The notes beneath the pieces were generated by a model that was not told where the DNA came from, did not search any database, and worked only from the letters and a program-made list of their open reading frames with translations. The translations under genes were made by a program, and so were the position numbers. A DNA stretch of 64,000 bases from Crocodylus rhombifer (lineage: Eukaryota; Chordata; Crocodylia; Crocodylidae), in contig JAVSML010024359.1 in the NCBI GenBank assembly GCA_038503035.1, positions 1,295,447 to 1,359,446 of the forward strand, read 5' to 3'. The stretch's first letter is position 1, and every line of letters starts with the position of its first letter. Shown piece after piece: positions 11,923 through 23,210 of this stretch.

Positions 11923-14060
11923 CTTTAGGGACATCACTACAACCCAGTTTGGACATAATTTGCCCTAGCTACTACTTTGAGATAGTGGCTCTTATTCTGA
12001 GCTCAGCACAGGGCTGTTTACTACCTTTGCCATCCTCCTCCCCCAGATTCTGGTACTAACTGGTGACTGCTCTTATCAGCCAGAGCACAGCTCAACAGTA
12101 GTGTAACTTGGGGTAAATAAGTATGGCACCAGCCCCAGGACTTAATAAGGGCACCAGAATTGCGTCTTACCCTAACAGAGTCTGCACCTTGGCGTTGCTC
12201 CTGCGTGGACACCATGGTGCTGCTGTAGGAGCAACAGCTGGGGCTGGCAGACCATGCTGCAGTGCAGAAGCAGCAGTAGCAGTAGTCAGAGACTGTTTTT
12301 GAGTCCCTGGCATATGTAAGGCACCTTCCCTCCTTCCCCCCCAACTGTTGGAACCCCCAATGGCACTTGCTCACCCACCTTCCTCCTGCAAGGTTTGCCC
12401 AGGTTGGAAACCTTGCTTCGTATACCTCTGTAGCTCGGTCCTCAGCCAGAGGTTGGCCCTCACTCATATTTTGCTACTATGGCTCCCAGAAGGCTGGCTG
12501 TTTCTGCTTCTGATAATAGCCACAGCACAACAGTACTCTGACCACATACATATATGCATGCCACATCTTTAATATCTCCCATGTGCCAGAAGTTGTGAGA
12601 GAAGGGTGCAGACAAAGCCTTTCGGTCAGCTCTGTGGCACCCAGACATTTATTCTTCTGTGTACAGATATTTTCCAGCCTTTGGTTCTGTTGACCTTTCT
12701 TGCTAGCCACTGTAAGGTGCTTCTGCAAGTTCTAGGATTGGGCCAGTGTTACAAAATTAGAATTTTCTTTTGATTGTAAGATGATGAGTGGATGGGTCCC
12801 GATTTTTCTTAGTAGGCTGTGAATACCTTCTACTGAATCCAAGTCTCCTCTCTCATCAAGTCAAGGGCTACCTGACTATAACAGCCCATCAGGCTGGTGT
12901 GATAAAACATACCAGCTTCCCTAGTCCACAGCACACAAGCGGGTGATGTGCCCAACATCACATCTGGCTGCCTTTGACTTAGCAGCCTGAATGACAAAGG
13001 ACCTTTTACAGCTAAGTCAACTGGGGGCAGCCTTCAGCACAGGTCCAGAGCAGAGCTTGTAGACATGCCTCTGAAGCCATAGGAAGACTCCTTAACCACA
13101 TCCCAGCTTCCTCTCTCTCATACACTGGTCTAAATTGGGAGCAGTGTCAGTAGGATCAATGGAATAACCCAAATAAGTGTAAAACTGCAGACAGATCAGA
13201 ATCCAGCCCTCTTGACTTTGTTGGGGTGGGGGAGAGCTACTTATATTCTGCCGATGGGAAAGAGGCAGGGCTCCAGCATGTAGAGGTTTTACTGAAGGGA
13301 AGCTAGGCAATCTGCACAGCTGGTTGTAAACTCCTCTCTTGATTTGCTTGCCTTTTTTCCCTTTATACAGCTGCTTGGCAACTAATGACCATGCTAAAAA
13401 AAATCTTTATTCCACAATTTGATTAACTTTTAGAGCATCAGAGGATGTTCCTTTACCACAACCTGCCTGCTTTCAAGGAGAGGGGATCACTGATGCCTGG
13501 CTTCTGTTTAAAGGGATTCACTGTCAATGTTCGCTGTCTTAGCCTTGGTCTCTGTGATATAGGAGTTGTCAGCTGGATGGTGGAGAAAAATCCCCCTAAG
13601 CCCACATGGCTCTTCTAGTAAGATCCCCCATCTGGACAAAGTGGTGCCCACACAAGGGGCTTCTGCTGACTTCACTAATACAGTGCTGGCAGAATACCTC
13701 CTTCTGTAGCCATACACCACATCTCCACTAGAGGACTCTGCTACCACAGCTCCAACAGCAAAGCTGTCTTGGAAGGAGCTGGGTGGAGACAAGCCCTTAA
13801 ATTCTGCATCTGGCATAGCTGAGGAAGCAGGGTGAAAAGGTGGATCATTCCTGAAGTTCTTCAGTCACCATCACTTCTTAAAGAAAACTCAAGTAGTTTT
13901 CTAGGCACCCTTGGAGGTAACAGCACCCACAGAACAATTCTGGCAGCAGAGCATCACCAGGTTGTAGCAGTGCCTTTTTCTCTTCAGTGCCCTTGCCATA
14001 CTTCCTACCTGGATCAGTAGAGAGGTGGCCCCATCAGCTCCTGAGCACCTTAGAATAAAT
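11923..14060. other. No gene recognised
   Basis: Contains an open frame of 148 codons at 12021-12467 (minus) and 102 codons at 13508-13816 (minus). Neither has a recognisable domain, and both resemble chance frames in GC-richer repeat sequence. Confidence 0.35.
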
Positions 14061-14155
14061 TATGCTAAGGATCCAGCCTGTAGCTGTATTGGTCTACAGG
14101 CAAAAGGAATCAAAACCTGTGGCAGAGGTGATATCTTTTATTAGACAAACTAGAT

Positions 14156-14422
14156 CAGGGTAGGCAACATTTTTTGGCCCGAATGCTGAAAAAACCACAA
14201 TGTCTACCTTGGAAGGTGCCGAAGTGCTGACATGCCAGAGCCTGGAGCAGCTGTTTGCAGCCTCCCAGCTGCAGCTGGCCTACAGAGCCCAGTCGGCTTG
14301 CAGCAGGGCTTGCAGCCTCCCAGCTGCCTGCTGGGAGCAGCCTGGGCTCCGTGGCCAGTAGCAGCTGCTTAGAGCCTGGGCTGGTGGTGGTGTACCAAAC
14401 AAAAAGGGGTTGCTGATCCCTG
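14156..14422. mobile_element. hAT element nested in the Penelope-like element
   Basis: The element starts CAGGGTAGGCAACATTTTTT and ends GGTTGCTGATCCCTG, and is flanked by AACTAGAT at 14148-14155 and 14423-14430, a perfect 8-bp duplication. Removing it rejoins the word 'aactagatatttgcaaa', which matches the uninterrupted copy near 15123-15135. It is 267 bases long with no coding capacity. Confidence 0.9.
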
Positions 14423-14430
14423 AACTAGAT

Positions 14431-14490
14431 ATTTGCAAAAAAGTTATTTATTTTCAATCTTTTGGGCCCAGGCACCCTTCATCAGGCATA
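14431..14490 (-). ncRNA. Degenerate hammerhead-ribozyme-like motif, copy 1
   Basis: On the minus strand the core box CTGATGA (complement of 14479-14485) is intact. A short GGG/CCC helix II follows, and the second core box reads AAAA (complement of 14460-14463) instead of GAAA. The aligned plus-strand copy at 15060-15130 has the opposite defect. Hammerheads are known in Penelope-like elements; this copy is predicted to be inactive. Confidence 0.5.
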
Positions 14491-15054
14491 GGAGATTGCA
14501 AAGATTGTAAAAGTTCTCCTACGTACAAATGAAAATTCTTTTTTTTTTTTTTTTGCAAATATCTAGATCTCATAAAAGATATCACCTCTGCCACAGGTTT
14601 TGATTCCTTTTTCCTCTAGACCAATACAGCCACAACCTGGGTACCTGACACATGGAAGATATTGAATTTTAGCTGCTTTTTAAAATGAAAACTTCATAAT
14701 TTTACAAGAAGGAAGCAAAATTTACCACCTGAAACCTGATACCCTGCTCCTGCCTTTATTCAAGCTAATTTGCATAACAGAGCATAGAGATACCTCTCCA
14801 CTAAAGAGATTCCTGCCCAGAAGAGTATTCCATCTTTCCATTCTTCTGTGAAATATGAAACATAATAACCAGAAGGAAATATGACTCTACAGCCTGGTTA
14901 CCACCAGACAACTTAAAGGTAAAAAGACTTTTCCATCTTTTCTCTGAGTCTAAGCTGCACAAAATGAACTGTTCCAAACAGGAGACTTTACCAATCTTTC
15001 AGAACTTTTGTGAAATATGAATCATCATTTCTACCTAGGAGAATTTTTACAGTC

Positions 15055-15132
15055 TTTGCAATCTTCTGTGCCTAATGAAGGTTACCTGTGCCCGAAAGCT
15101 TGCAAATAAAGAAAATATGTTTGCAAATATCT
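15055..15132 (+). ncRNA. Degenerate hammerhead-ribozyme-like motif, copy 2
   Basis: Box 1 reads CTAATGA (15072-15078; the consensus is CTGATGA) and box 2 GAAA (15094-15097) is intact. Between them is a short, partly broken helix II (15079-15093). A possible helix III pairs TTGCAAA (about 15100-15106) with TTTGCAA (about 15120-15126). The G-to-A change in box 1 should abolish cleavage. Helix I and the cleavage triplet are not confidently placed. Confidence 0.5.
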
Positions 15133-15189
15133 AGTTGGTCTAATAAAAGATATCACCTCTGCCACAAGTTTTGATTCATATGCTAAGGA

Positions 15190-18100
15190 ACACTACCATG
15201 GATCTGGTAGCTGGGGCTTTGTGGCAGCTGAAAGAGGGGTACTGAGGAGCTGTCCTTGCTCTGCCTGGTGCCTACGGTAGGAATAGATTTACAACACCCA
15301 ATAAAATGGCTATCTTTATAGATTTAAAGTTCTCCAGGCAAGTTTTGGTTCTGGCCTATTTGTCTGTATTCAACTCCAGGCTCTTTTCTATAATAAATCA
15401 TCATTTTCTAGCTGTCTGAGCTCCTAAATGCTTTGGGTCAAAGGGGTCATTTTGTACACAGTGTTGTGTAGCTCCTCCCTCTGTTTCACATGATTTTGTT
15501 TCTGCTTCATACCTGTTTGCATAGCACCAATAATTCACAAGTCATTAAGGTGGATTGAAGGTCTGCTTTTCTTTATCTGCTGTGTTTATGACTCCTCTGA
15601 AAGAGACTTGCCTGCACCATTACACCGTTCACCACAAGACAGATCTATTTCAAACTATTTGGAGCAGGATTTTGGCACAAATTAATTTTGACAGTTTTGA
15701 AGAAGGCCACTCTCACATCCATCTTGTTTAGTTGATCATATGTAATCTCCAAACTAATAATTCATCATTTGCACATATGTATAGGTTCTACTTCATTATT
15801 TTATTAACATATTATAAGGGCCTTGATTTATTTATGAAATTAATTATTACTCTTATGGCATGATGACAGGGTGCTACTACAGTAGAGGCACTTGCCATTT
15901 CACAACTAATTATGGCAATTAAGTTTTCACAGTTCCAACACAAAGCACAGCTCATTAACTTTAATTACATTTGAAATGCAGATGCTCAGATCCATATAGA
16001 AATGAACAGGTAAGGCTGTGTTACTTAGTTAATGTCTGCAAATAAAGTTTGTAGTCTTCAGGAATTAGCTGATATTTTCATTGTCCTTTCCTGTATATTT
16101 CTCACTTCATTGTTGTGGGGAAGGGGAAAGAATTCAATTTAAAAGGTTTATCTTTAATGTTTCTTTTTTCATTTCAGATCAACCAGCCTTTTACCTGTAG
16201 AATATTGGATCAGGTAAAAGATATCCCCCACATAAATTAATTCAGTATTTTAGTTCAGCCTGTAGTTCAGACAGTAATGGATATTACAAGGAAGCCCTTA
16301 GCATAATCTTTGCTAGCTGGAAAGAGCCCAAATGGAGGTAAGGTACAGCTGGCATCTTGATTAGATGTAAGGATGTTGTAATAAGCTTACACATCTGAGA
16401 GGAAGGTGTCTCAGAGCTGCAATGCATTTTATGACTCCAAAGAGATTCACAATTAATATTTATATCATAGTATTGCCTTATTATCATATTGAATGATTAA
16501 GGAAGAAAAATTTGGTAGATATAATGGATGCAGGCAGGGAAGAGAATTCATCCCTTTTTCCTACTTGGACAAAAAACAGATAGAATGTCTTTATTCCAGC
16601 ACCTACCAGTAACAGCACTGCCCAGACCCAAGGATATTTGGCATTGTGGCTGACTCAAGGTGGTCTGGGTAGTACTGCCTGATCAGCTAGCATGAACAGA
16701 TGAGTTCTGAGAAAGTTCACACTGCATCCACTCCTGCTATGTGGGTAGTATGCACCATCAATGAGCACAGTCCCTTCATCTTCTCAGGACACAACAGGCT
16801 TTCCTAAGCACAATGTTGTTTCTGCCCCACTTAGGTGCAGCAGGTGTTTCTGCTTGCTAGAATTCCTTTTCTTCCCCACCCTCACAGCGCTCCGGGTCCT
16901 TTCCTTCCCCATCCTCATAGTGCTCCAGTTGTTCTCAAAACCATAATTTCAGTCCAAAATCAGTTGCTGGTGTCCTGGCTGCCAGTTTATTACATATACT
17001 TCAGCGGTGGCAGTTCTGACTGTACCCAATAAACAGGAATGTGATGTTTTGGAATTGTCATGAAATGGATTGGCATTGGCAGTGTGCCTGCTACCAGCTT
17101 GGAATCTGTGTTCATGTTAGATGGAAGTGTATGGAAGTCACTGGCTTTCACCTTGTGAATTTTTGTGCATGTTTTCACCAGAATTGCTACTTTTCAAGGG
17201 CGATATGTGATTCTTTTTTTGCCAACCAGAGATATTTGATTCATGGCAATAGGTGATATACAAAGCAAGCCAGGGAATGTTGATAATTCCTTTTTAGCCC
17301 ATCTTTAATGACACTGGGAAGGGCCTTTAAGATGTAGTTTACAATGTGTTTCTCCATAATGTAGCACTGGTGTTACAGTAACCTTTGATGAGGGATAATC
17401 ATATAAGTGACCAGACATACAACGCTTTTAGCTGAGTATTTAATATTTCTTCAGTGAAATGCATTAGCAATCAGTATGTCTGACCCACCATAAACTCCAG
17501 GTACAAAATGCCTGCTATTTCTGAATCCATAGCCATTTATCTGTTTGTAATTTCTGGGGCAAACAGAATTGTCACAGAAATTTACTGTGCGGTCTAAAAC
17601 CAGTCTAGAATTTATAGTGTCTTGGCAGGAGATAGAAGCATTCTACTGAGAAGCAGTTTGGGTTTTTTATTAACAACAGCAACATAATTCCGGGCTCCTC
17701 AACTCCAAAGGCAAAGTCATGAAACTGAGTCTCCTCTAAGAATTCCTGCATCCAGAGAAGGCTCCTCCTCAAAGATTTTGACTACAGGTCTATGTGGTTC
17801 TGTGCAGTATTATGTAGAGATACCAATTCCCCCACGTAGCGATACTAGTCCAGGTACCAGAAGTAGTACAGCCACCACAGCACAGTGCTCTGCCTGAGCT
17901 AATAGTTTTCCTGAGCAGGGGTGTGTGCTTTTAGTTCCAGAGCCAGCCACGTTGGACCTAACACGGGTATCTTTACATAGGGCTGCATTTTACTTTATAC
18001 AGGTGTCCTATGAGATGTCCTTTATCTTTTTCTAAATTTTTCCTACCATTTGCTCAGGGCCAACTGTAGCCTTTCTTCACTCAGAAAGCCCAAGAGCTAA

Positions 18101-21100
18101 ATTCAGAAGTGTGCCAGGAAATATTAGAGTAAGTTCAAGAGGCATCTAAGAGTTTGATCCTGCAAATGTTACACAAGTAACCCCATACATATGGACAGTG
18201 CCACCAAGTTCCACTTCACAGGACTTCACAGCGCTAGCCATAGAAGTGAAGTGACATGAGGGTCTGTAAGAGTCCAACCTAAGCTGCTGTAACCCACACA
18301 GTAAGGAGTAAGAAATATTACTGTCACAAGAGAAGTAGCTACCAGGAGATAGCTCACATATAACTTCCATTTGTACGTTCCAGTACTTTGGTTGGACTCC
18401 TTACCACTTAAGGCACAGAAGCTTGGACCTTCCTGTAAGCAAATTTGAGTATCTACCTTCCCTGTTAATTTGGTGCCAATTTGTTAGCCCTCTGTCCTAT
18501 GCTCAGGCAGGCTGTATACCAAAGGTATTCCAAACCTCTGGCTAACCATCTTCACCCTTTATGACATCATCCCACGCCACCTTCTACTTGAGGTATCACT
18601 GGGCTTCCAGCCATCCAAGGAACTCACCATTGCTTGCAGCATTGTTTGCACTAGGAAGACTGCCCCAGTATAGCCACACAATGCAAATGTGTAAAGTGTG
18701 GACACAATTCACACTAATGTAGCACAACTCACTTTTAAGTTACGCTGGCATGAGTCCCAGTGCACACATGTATATTGTGTCTACACTCAGGTCTTGCACT
18801 CAGATAAGACCTACCTGGGAAATCTTGAAGTAGAGCAGAAAATCGGTGGTTTGCCTGACAGGGAAGGTCAAGTCTGGTACCAAGAACAGGGGAAGGAAGT
18901 GTGTTAAGAACTGACCTGAGCACAAATTTAAAACAACTTGAAAAGCCAAAAGCTTGAGTTCTCTGAGGGTTCTGTGTACAAAGCAGGTATCTTTGGACTT
19001 GGCTTCATGCAGGACTTGGAGTCTAGTCTGCTTAGGAAAAGCAACTGTATTATCTGATGGTTTGTGAGGGGGCCCAAATAGAGGTAAGCCTTAATCTTGA
19101 TCCTTCAGTTGCAGAACAGAGGTGCATGACTAGCTTACCCAGAACAGGGGAGCAGCAGGCAGAAACAGCTAAAGAGGAGGGAGTCTGGAAAAGCAGAGTG
19201 TAACTGAGTGCTTGAGTACCCTGAGCAGCAGCCAAACATGAGCAGTGTCAGTGGCTGTGCTGCTGGTGGCATGGCAGTGCCCAGGCCAGTAAAGCAGCTG
19301 CTGTGAATTTTGTGCTCCACCCCACCTTCTCAAGGGTCAGTACCCAAGACTGGTGCCTCAGTTGCCCCACACCTTTGTTACACTGCTGTGGAAAAGTACC
19401 AGTGAGAAGTAGTAAGGACAAAGGACATTGATCTGGAATGGGCCTAAGGTTCTGGATCATATAAATAATCATAATAATTGTAGCAGGAACAGCCAGTCAG
19501 ATGAGAGCACAAGCACATAGAGAAAAGCTATTGAGCTAGGAAGGCAGTGGGCATTGCTAGTCCCTGCTGGGTGTGCAACAGCAGGTATCCAGCAACCACT
19601 TATTAATGGCCACAGAACCAACAAAGCAAGAAGTTGTCTTCAGAGAATCAGTCAACCAAGAGGACAGCATCTGTCCAGCACCTGCTTCAGGATAGGAAGA
19701 AGCCAAAAAGCAAGCCACAGGATTGATGGTGCTCAGCTCCCAACATAAGGGAAGGTGTCACATAGGAACCACCACACCAGAACAGACCAGGAGAATATGG
19801 TCATACCATATTTTGTCAGCAACAATGGCTGATGCAGAAAGCTTTAGTTAAAGGCGAGCCCTCCTCTTCTCATGCAGGCACCTAGATGTTTGTGTTATAC
19901 TGCTGTCAGAGGTAACCCATACATTTTATAAATGGAAAAATAAATAAACAAACATGGGAGTGAATATCTTCCTGACTCTTGCTAGCATAGTACTGAACAT
20001 GGGCAACTTAGTTAGGGGGGGCACATGCCTCCCCAGCAACCAGTCAGGGACTGGAGGTGGGTCCCCCCGTGGCCAATCTCATCAACAGGGAAGCAGTTGT
20101 GCTGCTCCTGGAAGTGGCTGCAGTGCTTCATCCAGGTGCTCCCACTCCCTGGCCAGCAGCTCGCAGGGGGGCACTGGTGCTCCTGCCTGCACCCCCCCCA
20201 CCCCCCACGCATTGCCTAAGCAGGGAGCACAGCCTGTCAGGGAGTGCACCAGCGCTCTCAGGGGGTGCATGTGTACCCCCATGCACCCCCTACACATCGC
20301 TACTGGTACTGAAGCATAAGAATTACCCTCAAGCACTTACAACTTTTTTTAGCTTTGGTAGTGCTATGAACACCGCATTCTAACATATCCAGTCCAAATA
20401 GTGCCTTGGCTAAAATATTTCGAGTAATCTGTAAAGAATACAGGAACTTTTGTAATACTTTTACTAAAATATGGGTGAGTCAGTTTACTCACTTGCTACC
20501 TACTGGCCATCAAAGAGTTAATTTCTCTTGAGCACAGACATGGCTGTTGGTCAGGGCAGCCTGTCTTGGTCCTAGGCATGCACTATCAAGGTCTGTTTAC
20601 ATATGAATAGAGAAGCCTGGAGAGACAATGGCTGTGTATTCAGGTGGAAACACCTGAGGACAGCAGGCTGGCTGAAGCTGGAGGAAGCAAGATTCCCCCA
20701 CTCCCTGAGGAAGCAGAGAGTGGAAAAATCTCAGAACATAACAAAAACCCAAAGGGTTGATGGGTTTTGAAGACCACAGGAGCTGAGTGGGCCACGGGGA
20801 TGCACAGAATGTCAGAAACACAGAAGGAAATGATTCAGGAACATAGGGTGAAAGGGAAGCAGGAGGTCCTACCAACACAGACTGAGAACTTTTGTTTCAT
20901 CAGACTAAACTAAGAACCTTTAAATGAAGTATTCTGCTTGACTGATAAATGCCATCTTGTTTTCAAATCCTAGCTCTATGTTGCTACACATTACTCCTGA
21001 TTACATCAGTCCCCACAGGAATAAACTCTCCACCAGGAGTCCAAACTCATTTGGAGAGGGACAGTATAAAATAGGGGTGCAGGAATTAAAAGGCCAATCT

Positions 21101-22469
21101 CGGAGTCAGGGAGCTTTGAGGCTTGCCCTTGCCGAAGCTAAGCCTAGCACTATGTAAAACTTAATAATGACATCGTCCGTACAGCAAAATAGTGCCAGAG
21201 GGTCAGCTCAATACTGGATTCCAATCTCAGATGCACAGTGCTCAAAGTAATCACCATGGCACAAACACAGAGGCAGATTTCTCTGTGCTGTGTCACTGCA
21301 TATGATGCCTCTAAATTATCATCTACTCCATTATCTTAAGTGTACAAGGTGACGCATGCCTTGAAATAGATTAATCCAAAATCTCATTTTTGTTCAGCAT
21401 GTTTCATCCAAGCGATTCTGTACTGATAATACATAACTTCCTTTACTTAAACTACAGCTCCCAGACAGCCCCATGCATATCAGAGTGTTGTGGTGCTTCC
21501 TTATTCCCCTCCAAACAACTGGCCAGCCCTTTTCCATTGTTAAGTATAACATTTAAGGTTCACTTGTGCACATTTTTATCATGAGGTCTAAAGATGTAAT
21601 ATAGCTGGAGGATTAGGGAAGAAGCAAGGCAGGGACGAGCTGTCCCCATTCTCCCATCTTATGTTATTTTACCATTTATTATAAATGAACAATTTATACA
21701 TAATCAATTTCTTATTTGTCTGCATATAGGTATTACAGCCTGAGTTCCATTCTAACTGAAAATGCATTCAGTACATTCCAGATAATGGAAATTTCCAGTA
21801 GTCGGTTGGTTACATTTTACTGTTACTTTAAATGTTGAAATTTAATTTGATTTTTTTAAAGCCGTTTCTCTGCTTCTTACAGATCCATTTGAAATGATGG
21901 AAAGAGCCCAGGAGTCTGGAGGCTAGACTGAATGGGGAACCTTTCCTCTCTTCTGTTGCACCTGTGCAGAAAGGAATGCAACATTCCTAGGGCTGGAAGG
22001 AAAGAGTCCAAAACATAAGCGTGATTCTGTAGCTTTTTCGCATAAAAATTTTAACTGTATTTGGTTAATATAAAAAACATAAAAAATGCATATATGAAAC
22101 ATCATTTCACAATACATGAAAATGTAACAACACATTTTGGAGTACAAGTCCCCATGGAAAGGCTGGTAGGGCCCTTGAAGCAGTGCACTGGGTTTGGGAT
22201 TGCAGGCGGATGCCAGGGAGGGTGCAAGGGGGGATCACAGCCGTGCTCCTAGGCTCTCCCCAAGGCATTTGCTCCTGTGCAGGGTGGCCTGGCATGGCAG
22301 GCTTAGCTCTTGACCTGCAACAGTGCTGGCCCCACCCCCTGTGGCAGGGGGTGGTTAGGTGGAGGGGAGAAAGGGAGTTAGCCCTGTTAGTCAGCAGGCA
22401 ACAGCAGGGTTGCACCTTGCAGACTAAACAGAGCAGATTAACACAGAGGCACCACCAGCTTTGAGCCCT
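15190..22469. other. No gene recognised; upstream of GORASP2
   Basis: About 7 kb without a recognisable gene. An exon-like segment with good splice signals sits at 16178-16213 (see findings). Around 19990-20310 there is a GC-rich segment whose ends (ggggggcacatgcc and gcaccccctacac) look like an old DNA transposon. The remaining open frames are short and featureless. In mammals ERICH2 and GAD1 lie upstream of GORASP2; I cannot show either here. Confidence 0.4.
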
Positions 22470-23210
22470 CCACCAGGTGCAGCAACTTCCTTGGGGCCGC
22501 CACGAGGGGGTGCAGCTGCGAGAGCGCCCGAGTGCCGGACTGTCCTGCCCCGGCCACTGTATAGCGTCATCCTGCCAGAAGGGCAGTGACGCTCCTTCCG
22601 GGCGCGCCGCGACCTCTCCCTCAGTCCTGAGGCAGGGTCCGCTCGGCCACGAGGGGGCGCTGTGGCGAGAGCGCGCAGCTGCGGCCGGCGGCTCCCGGCA
22701 TGCCCCGCGTTCCCTGCTGCCGAGCCGGGCGGGGGGCGAGCGAGGAAGAGCGAGTGCCACGTCCCCGTGCGGCGTCTTGTGAGGGGAGCGGCCCCCGCCC
22801 GCCATGGGGGCCTCGCAGAGCCTGGAGATCCCGGGCGGCGGCACCGAGGGCTACCACGTCCTGCGGGTACCGCTCGGGGCGGCCGAGCCCATCGGGGCCA
22901 AGACCCTGAGGGGCGACCGGGGGCGGCGCGAGGGACCCGCGGGCGGGGTGGGGCGGGAGGCGAGGGCGAGTCAGACGCTGCGATTGCTCCGCTTGTCACC
23001 GCCTGGGGTGGGCTGCTGGGGTGGGCTGCGGCCCCCGAGAGAGAGGCCGGGCAGGGCAGGCAGCGGCGGCAGGTGTCGGAGCCTCCCTGGGGCCCTCGGC
23101 CGACCCCTTTGGAGCCGCGGGTCCTCTCCGTGGCCCTCAGCCGGCCTCTGGGCTCGAGGCAGCCCGGGGCAAACGCCGCGTTTTCTTTGTTTGTGATGTT
23201 TGAGCGGCGG
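22470..23210 (+). promoter_or_regulatory. CpG-island promoter of GORASP2
   Basis: A sharp rise in G+C and CpG density against an otherwise AT-rich background surrounds the first coding exon. GC boxes of the gggcgg type occur near 22728 and 22944. No TATA box is placed where it would serve the start at 22804, as is usual for housekeeping genes. The transcription start cannot be fixed from sequence alone. Long open frames on both strands here (for example 302 codons at 22424-23332, minus) are the normal consequence of high G+C. Confidence 0.8.
22804..22866 (+). CDS. GORASP2: GORASP2 exon 1 (coding part)
   Basis: Encodes residues 1-21, from the myristoylation motif MGASQS to YHVLR. The donor is CGG|GTACCG, phase 0. 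It lies within the CpG island. The donor is weaker than GTAAGT, but the reading frame joins exactly with exon 2. Confidence 0.95.

Larger units (their letters stand above)
14072..15178. mobile_element. Penelope-like retroelement insertion with inverted terminal copies and 11-bp target duplication
   Basis: The direct repeat TATGCTAAGGA occurs at 14061-14071 and 15179-15189 and brackets the insertion. The left part carries a minus-sense copy of a module (words gtggcagaggtgatatctttt, aaatat, cttcatcagg). It is followed by plus-sense copies of the same words at 14558-14640 and at 15040-15178. The words 'ttggtct..ttttattagac' and the 'cctgatgaagg' core are what I know from vertebrate Penelope-like elements, whose pLTRs often occur in inverted or tandem arrangement and carry hammerhead ribozymes. 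No reverse transcriptase is left. A hAT sits inside it (14156-14422). The class assignment is from memory of the family; the inverted structure and target duplication are directly visible. Confidence 0.65.
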
